From NCBI GenBank assembly GCA_965369325.1, contig CBDUQI010000018.1, positions 1 through 45,147 of the forward strand: a stretch of DNA of 45,147 bases, written 5' to 3'. A model generated the notes under the pieces. It ran no database searches, had not been told where the DNA came from, and saw nothing but the letters and a program-made list of their open reading frames with translations. A program made the translations under genes and the position numbers. Positions within the stretch are counted from its first letter, which is position 1. The number at the start of each line of letters is the position of its first letter. Shown piece after piece: positions 40,510 through 45,147 of this stretch. Source of the DNA: CBDUQI01 sp965369325 (GTDB taxonomy: Bacteria; Pseudomonadota; Gammaproteobacteria; Steroidobacterales; JBCBZW01).

Positions 40510-42861
40510 TTAAAACGCTCGACCCAGGAAGAAATGGAGTGCGTCCACTCCACCCTCCACTCGGCCGTAAGCGATGTAAGCTGGCCCAATGGGTGTTTCT
40601 GCACCGAGCCATGCTGAGCCGGCCAGCAACCCCTTGCCAAAGGAAATATTCTCCCGCTCCTCCCAAACACCTCCTTTTTCCAGGGTGAGTCCGGCGAACA
40701 CGGGGAGCAAGCCACTCTGGTTCAATTGCCGATAGAAAGCGAGCGTTCCCAAAAGTACATGTTGACCGCTGAGTTGGTTGCTGGAAAACCCGGAAAGCTG
40801 CCCGAATCCGCCCAAACGGTACTCGCTTTGAATGGGTGCAGTTCCGCTGATCGTTGAGCTGTACCGGCCGTTAAGGAAGACGGTGTTTCGGTTGCGGGTG
40901 TAGGCGATGCCCGCCAACACGCTAAATTGGTCAAAGCGTGTATCGGCTCCCAGTGTCTCACGTGAACTGGTCCATTCAGCCATAACCAAGCTACCTGAGC
41001 GCGGGAAATAGAAGTCGTCGAATTCATCAAGCGACAGGCGTGCAAATGCCTCACCGCGTTGAAATGAAATGTCCGGGAACATCGGATCGCCAATGCGGCG
41101 GCTGGCGTGGCCATCTGCCAACCGATACCCTATCCGTGCTTCTCCCCAACTGCCGAGCTCGCGCCCAATGCCAATTTCACCCAGTACTTCTTTGATGTCG
41201 AAAGACGCGACCACGTCGGAACCATTGACGGCGCTAATAATTTGTTGGCGATAGCCTACAAACGGATTGACGAAGTATTTGAGCCGTGGGCCGAAGGGCT
41301 GGTGAAACTCGGTAAATACGGAAGGTTCGCTACCAAGCTGAAGACCGGACCGCCACTCGCCGCCGCGAGAGTTCATGGCGGTTCTTGCGTAACTGAGTCC
41401 GACGTTAAAGAGGTTCTCGCCGTCGGCGTTAGAATCATACTCGACGCCAAACTGGAGATAGTTAGGCCCCCAGGGGCGTTTGACGGCGCTAATCTCCAAT
41501 ATCGTCTCGCCATCCTTCTGTAAAACGTCATACACGACGTTCTGGAACAGCTCAAGCCCGTAGATATCCCCAATATCCTTCTCCAACCTCGCCGTGCTCA
41601 GCGGCTGACCAATGTGGTTTGCCGACAGGCGTCGCAGAAGATATGCCTCTGATAGGTTGGTGTCATTAACCAGCCGAATGCGGTCCACAATTGGTAGATT
41701 TTCAGCAGGTTGAGCCCGAGCGCTCACATGCCTTTCGAATTCGGTGTCACGCAACGCGTAGGCTTGCAGGGAGGAGATTTGTTCTTCCATGGCGGCCCGT
41801 CCGGGTGCAATTGCTTTCGCGAGCTGCGAAAAATCGAAAGTCGATACGCCGTTGATTGCCGGAACGACCAACACATCTCTATCCGTCAATGTAGCTATCT
41901 GAGCCTCCACCATTCGCCTGGTTAGGAGGCCGGTAAGCTGGTTGGTAATAGCGACAACAGAATCGATGTCTTCGCGCGCCAACAAGGGTGTGCCGATGTC
42001 AATCGCAATGACAATGTCTGCGCCCATCTCGCGCACCACTGATATCGGGAGATTGTTGGCGACACCGCCATCGACCAACAATTGCCCATCAATTTCCGTC
42101 GGCGCAAACACCGCAGGAATCGACATGCTTGCTCGAATAGCGGTTGCTAAATCGCCCTTGCCGAGCACCACTTCCTTGCCGGTTTCAATATCGCTCGCCA
42201 CCGCACGAAACGGAATCCCGAGCTCATCAAAATTGCTCACCTCGGCAACGGAGATAAGGAGACTGGATAGCACGAGCGCGATTTTCTGTCCTTGCACAAC
42301 GCCGAGCGGAAGCGCCACGCCGGTTTCGTTTAAGCCCAATTTTTGTTTGACCAAGTAAAAATCGTCGTCACGCTTGCGACGAAAAGAGCGTTCTTGCCTG
42401 GAGGGTAGATCATTAAAAACGTGTGCCCAATCGATGTTGGCTAGTGCCTGTTCAAGCTGTAGTGTATTTAGCCCAGCGCTATAGAGCCCACCAACGATGG
42501 CTCCCATGCTGGTGCCGGCAATGTAGTCAATTGGAATGTTGTGCTCCTCGAGCACTCGAAGAACCCCCAGGTGCGCTGCACCGCGGGCGCCGCCGCCACT
42601 CAATGCGAGGCCGATTTTTGGTCGCGAGTCTTTCGCGCTCACTGGTTGGTTCAGCGAGACTTGGTGATAACCAGCACCAGAACTGGCGTCGCGGCTATCA
42701 CCCGCCACTTCGATCCCACCTGGTCGTCGGTCAAAACCGTAAGCCTCTCCGGCTGAGGCTTGTGGTGCTGCCGCGGCTGCGGCAAAAGAAAGTAAGCCAG
42801 ACAATAAAAACTCGGGCTGAAAAAATCGAGTAGTTACAAAGCTTTTGAAATTAGGGCGCAT
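40510..42861 (-). CDS. Patatin-like phospholipase with outer-membrane barrel (type Vd, PlpD-like)
   Basis: A 783-residue autotransporter. Residues 1-37 are a signal peptide, followed by a patatin domain. Its motifs are the oxyanion loop GGGARG at 89-94, the nucleophile elbow GTSMG with S118 and the catalytic DGG with D264. A POTRA-like segment (about 395-460, RIRLVNDTNLSEAYLLRRLSANHIGQPLS) comes next, then a 16-strand BamA-type barrel ending in a terminal phenylalanine (LGRAF). This order (patatin-POTRA-barrel) is that of P. aeruginosa PlpD, a secreted phospholipase A1. It should expose or release the lipase at the cell surface. GGAGG sits 5 bases before the ATG at 42861; the frame is open further to 42882. 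Confidence 0.93.
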   Translation of the reverse strand: MRPNFKSFVTTRFFQPEFLLSGLLSFAAAAAAPQASAGEAYGFDRRPGGIEVAGDSRDASSGAGYHQVSLNQPVSAKDSRPKIGLALSGGGARGAAHLGVLRVLEEHNIPIDYIAGTSMGAIVGGLYSAGLNTLQLEQALANIDWAHVFNDLPSRQERSFRRKRDDDFYLVKQKLGLNETGVALPLGVVQGQKIALVLSSLLISVAEVSNFDELGIPFRAVASDIETGKEVVLGKGDLATAIRASMSIPAVFAPTEIDGQLLVDGGVANNLPISVVREMGADIVIAIDIGTPLLAREDIDSVVAITNQLTGLLTRRMVEAQIATLTDRDVLVVPAINGVSTFDFSQLAKAIAPGRAAMEEQISSLQAYALRDTEFERHVSARAQPAENLPIVDRIRLVNDTNLSEAYLLRRLSANHIGQPLSTARLEKDIGDIYGLELFQNVVYDVLQKDGETILEISAVKRPWGPNYLQFGVEYDSNADGENLFNVGLSYARTAMNSRGGEWRSGLQLGSEPSVFTEFHQPFGPRLKYFVNPFVGYRQQIISAVNGSDVVASFDIKEVLGEIGIGRELGSWGEARIGYRLADGHASRRIGDPMFPDISFQRGEAFARLSLDEFDDFYFPRSGSLVMAEWTSSRETLGADTRFDQFSVLAGIAYTRNRNTVFLNGRYSSTISGTAPIQSEYRLGGFGQLSGFSSNQLSGQHVLLGTLAFYRQLNQSGLLPVFAGLTLEKGGVWEERENISFGKGLLAGSAWLGAETPIGPAYIAYGRVEGGVDALHFFLGRAF

Positions 42862-43211
42862 CAATCCTCCAGTCGCCGCCAAGCGCTAAATTCCATTTGA
42901 CCCACATCAGAGTCAACGATGACGGTGCTCGCTCTCAAGCGCGAGCAGATATTCCTCGACCACAAAAGCGGCCACCTATTTCGAAAATCGACCGCCTGCA
43001 AAAGGGCGCATGTTGACGGTATCAACGATACTACCCAAAACTTGGCGCAATACGTGGATGCTCTGCGCACAACCGTAGATAGTGATTCTCGGGGGTGTGT
43101 ATGATCCGATTACTTGATGAAAAGGTCCGCACGACCCCTGGGGTGGGAGAATCGCTGGTAGAAAATTCTACTCACTTCAGCGACTATTTTCTGGGGGGAT
43201 TACCGCGCCGC
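42862..43211. other. Intergenic DNA upstream of patatin gene
   Basis: No gene recognised in these 350 bases. It must hold the minus-strand promoter of the patatin gene. Near its right end, just downstream of the FG-GAP gene on the minus strand, an imperfect inverted repeat TCGCTG/CAGCGA with an inner TAGAA/TTCTA (about 43153-43184) might be its terminator. Confidence 0.4.
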
Positions 43212-45119
43212 CTAAGGGTCGCAGAGGTTGGGTATGCCGCTCGGGCCCGGGGCGCCGAACACCGAGGTTTTCAATAGACCAAGATCCAGGAAGTTCACAT
43301 CCCCGTCCACATTCAGGTCCGCGACCGGATTGCTGGTGAAGAAGGCCGCCTTCATCTGCGCCAGATCGACAAAGTTTACTGAGCAGTTGTTGTCCAGATC
43401 GGCATCGCAGTGATTGCCAATACCGTCCCCATCGGCGTCAACTTGTAGCGGATTGCTGATCTGCGTGCAATTGTCGGCGCTGTCGCTAAGCCCGTCTGCA
43501 TCGCTGTCCGCCGAGGTGCGCCCAAAGACCACAAAAACGCGACCGTATCCGCCGCTCGAGAAGATGCTGGTAAACATCATATCGTCTATCCCGTCGCCGT
43601 TGACGTCGCCCGCCGTTTCCGCGTGACGTATGCCATTGGAATCACCGCTCGCAACAACCCGCAAGCCACGTTCCGAGGGGGAGCCGAGCAAATCCGCCAG
43701 TTGCAACTCAGCAGGGAAGTCCTCCTGGCTGCCATACAGCACATAGCTGACGCCGTCGAGCGGGCCAAGCATTAAATCACTCAAGCCGTCGTCGTTCACA
43801 TCGCCCGCGTAGTGCCCTCCATATGCAAAATTGTCTTGCTCGGGCCAATCGACCACAAAGCCCTGCGAGCCATCTCCGCCGTCCGCTGCGCGAAGACTGG
43901 ACAACGACAGCGAGGGCGCAAATCCGTCGGTACGACCGAACACAACGTACACCGCCGCAATCTCATCCGAACCGAAGGCACCCGGTGCCTGGACAACCAG
44001 ATCGGCAAGGCCGTCGCCGTTGATATCCGGCAGCGCGTCAACGACGAGGCCGGCACGATCCCCGCCCTCGCCGAGTAGTACCATCCCGACGCTTCCGTCT
44101 CCACCATTGTCGGGGGCCAACTGTGTTAAATCGAAATCACCGGGGGCTGTGCCATTTCGCGGAAACGGCGTGGTGCGGCCAAACAGCACATAGGCGGTCG
44201 ACGGCGCACCGATATTGTAGGGTGAGCCGAAGATCGCGTCGTCGAGGCCGTCGCCGTTAAAGTCACCGCGGCCCGCCGCCTGGTGGATGGTCCAATTCCC
44301 CATATTCTGCAATGTGATTCCGTCTTCGCCGGTGTCCCGGATATCCTCCAGATGGAGCGTGTCTGTTGGCGGCGGTTCGGCGCGACCGAAGATTATTACG
44401 CCACGTTTGCTTGTGGTGGCTCCGTACGTCCTGTGAAGGAGTGTACTTTCGTCGAAACCGTCGCCGTTCAGATCGCCCAAAGCGCTCGCGGAGATTCCCA
44501 GAAAGTCATAGTAGCTTTCTCCTTTGAATACGTACCCCTGGGTGGGCAGCAGCGTGTCGAACGCCAGCTCGGCCGGATACTCGTCACCCGAGTAGATCAC
44601 CATCCCGCCTCCGGCGAATGCCTCGCTCCCGTTAAAGAGCTCTGGCTGCCCGATCATCAGGTCGTTGCGCCCATCACCGTTGATATCGCCCGCCGACCCG
44701 ACGGAGCGGCCAAATGCGCCGCTAGGATAGATCAGGGTACCTAGACTGCCGTCCCCGCCGTTGGCCGGATCGAGCTGCGCCAGGCTCAGCTGCGCCGACA
44801 GCGGTTGTGCGCGACCCAACACAAGGGCAAAGTTTCTATCCTCGTTGACCACAATCTCGTCGAAACCGTCGCCATTCATATCGCCGAGTGCGGCGACGCC
44901 TAAGCCGGTATGTGAATCAAAGGCGATACCGATAATGGCAAAACCATCCGTACCGTCACCCCCGGCGTCCGGTAGCAAGGCGGAGACATCCAGTTGCGCA
45001 GGAAAGGGATCGGCGAAGGCCGATCCAGGAACGAGAAGGCTTGCCGCCAGCGCACCGAACGTTGAGGGACGTCCCAAAGCCTTGCGCACGTGGCGCGATA
45101 ACAGCCATTTAGCAGCCAT
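43212..45119 (-). CDS. Secreted FG-GAP beta-propeller with dockerin-like C-terminus
   Basis: A 635-residue exported protein: signal peptide with cleavage near SAFA (about residue 36). Seven FG-GAP/integrin-alpha repeats follow, each with a calcium-binding DxNxDGxxD loop such as GDMNGDGFDEIVV, GDINGDGRNDLMIG, GDLNGDGFDESTLL, GDFNGDGLDDAIFG, PDINGDGLADLVV, GDVNDDGLSDLML and GDVNGDGIDDMMF. That makes one seven-bladed propeller. Then comes a thrombospondin-type-3 run (DSDADGLSDSADNC, VDADGDGIGNHCDAD), and a dockerin-like pair of loops (DLDNNCSVNFVDLAQMK and DLNVDGDVNFLDLGLLK). No catalytic domain is seen. Calcium-dependent adhesion or surface assembly is likely; partner unknown. GGGGAG precedes the ATG. 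Confidence 0.88.
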   Translation of the reverse strand: MAAKWLLSRHVRKALGRPSTFGALAASLLVPGSAFADPFPAQLDVSALLPDAGGDGTDGFAIIGIAFDSHTGLGVAALGDMNGDGFDEIVVNEDRNFALVLGRAQPLSAQLSLAQLDPANGGDGSLGTLIYPSGAFGRSVGSAGDINGDGRNDLMIGQPELFNGSEAFAGGGMVIYSGDEYPAELAFDTLLPTQGYVFKGESYYDFLGISASALGDLNGDGFDESTLLHRTYGATTSKRGVIIFGRAEPPPTDTLHLEDIRDTGEDGITLQNMGNWTIHQAAGRGDFNGDGLDDAIFGSPYNIGAPSTAYVLFGRTTPFPRNGTAPGDFDLTQLAPDNGGDGSVGMVLLGEGGDRAGLVVDALPDINGDGLADLVVQAPGAFGSDEIAAVYVVFGRTDGFAPSLSLSSLRAADGGDGSQGFVVDWPEQDNFAYGGHYAGDVNDDGLSDLMLGPLDGVSYVLYGSQEDFPAELQLADLLGSPSERGLRVVASGDSNGIRHAETAGDVNGDGIDDMMFTSIFSSGGYGRVFVVFGRTSADSDADGLSDSADNCTQISNPLQVDADGDGIGNHCDADLDNNCSVNFVDLAQMKAAFFTSNPVADLNVDGDVNFLDLGLLKTSVFGAPGPSGIPNLCDP

Positions 45120-45147
45120 CTGTACTCCCCGCTGAATATCCTACCTA

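Noticed and set aside
42919..43104. 61-codon plus-strand frame between the patatin and FG-GAP genes
   Set aside because: Too short, no ribosome-binding site and no similarity recognised.
1..45147. CRISPR arrays, tRNA and rRNA genes
   Set aside because: No regularly spaced repeats, T-loop signatures or rRNA segments were seen on either strand.

Overview
This is chromosomal DNA of a GC-rich gammaproteobacterium, probably free-living and aquatic or soil-dwelling. Three things point there: the divergent rpsU-yqeY-dnaG / tsaD-folB-folK arrangement, a class II ribonucleotide reductase split into NrdJa and NrdJb as in Pseudomonas, and the mix of periplasmic and outer-membrane proteins (Slt, DegQ, TonB receptor, two-partner-free patatin autotransporter). 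I cannot place it to genus. No rRNA, tRNA, CRISPR array or intact insertion sequence was seen.

Layout. 1-2951 (minus): rpsU, yqeY and dnaG of the macromolecular-synthesis operon; rpoD would lie just outside the left edge. 3162-8834: tsaD, folB, folK, an S41 lipoprotein protease, a divergent PTR1-type pteridine reductase and a MidA/NDUFAF7-like methyltransferase, i.e. tRNA modification plus tetrahydrobiopterin/folate chemistry. 8901-18396: a catabolic block with a TonB-dependent receptor facing a plus-strand run of SDR (frameshifted), lipocalin-like protein, Baeyer-Villiger-type monooxygenase, alpha/beta hydrolase stub, strictosidine-synthase-like beta-propeller, 4-hydroxybutyryl-CoA-dehydratase-like enzyme and acyl-CoA dehydrogenase. 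This looks like a ketone/terpenoid/steroid degradation operon in decay. 18763-20669: a less GC-rich two-gene module of secreted proteins, one a metzincin-like metalloprotease. 20778-22943 (minus): GNAT enzyme, 4-TM protein and cca.

23035-26773: a divergent pair. A small exported protein with three ALWRE repeats faces a tightly overlapping marR-modA-modB-modC operon, and two matching operator-like inverted repeats sit between them. I regard this as the best candidate for an undescribed regulatory system: a MarR protein controlling molybdate import and an uncharacterised periplasmic protein. 26797-31502: DUF3465 protein, PF10023 putative aminopeptidase, NhaC antiporter and NDUFA9-like epimerase. 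31610-35748 (minus): slt, degQ and hsp20, an envelope and protein quality-control group. 36153-39121: nrdJa-nrdJb with a strong hairpin at the junction.

39122-40509 is a decayed accessory patch: an IS481-type transposase fragment, an intact HTH antitoxin, and a HigB-like toxin gene that has an ATA where the start codon should be and a one-base frameshift. 40510-42861 (minus) is a PlpD-type patatin autotransporter, and 43212-45119 (minus) a secreted seven-repeat FG-GAP propeller ending in thrombospondin-3/dockerin-like calcium motifs.

Several genes are broken in ways typical of ongoing gene loss, though a low-coverage assembly could also produce single-base frameshifts. All functions are read from protein motifs by eye; no database search was possible.
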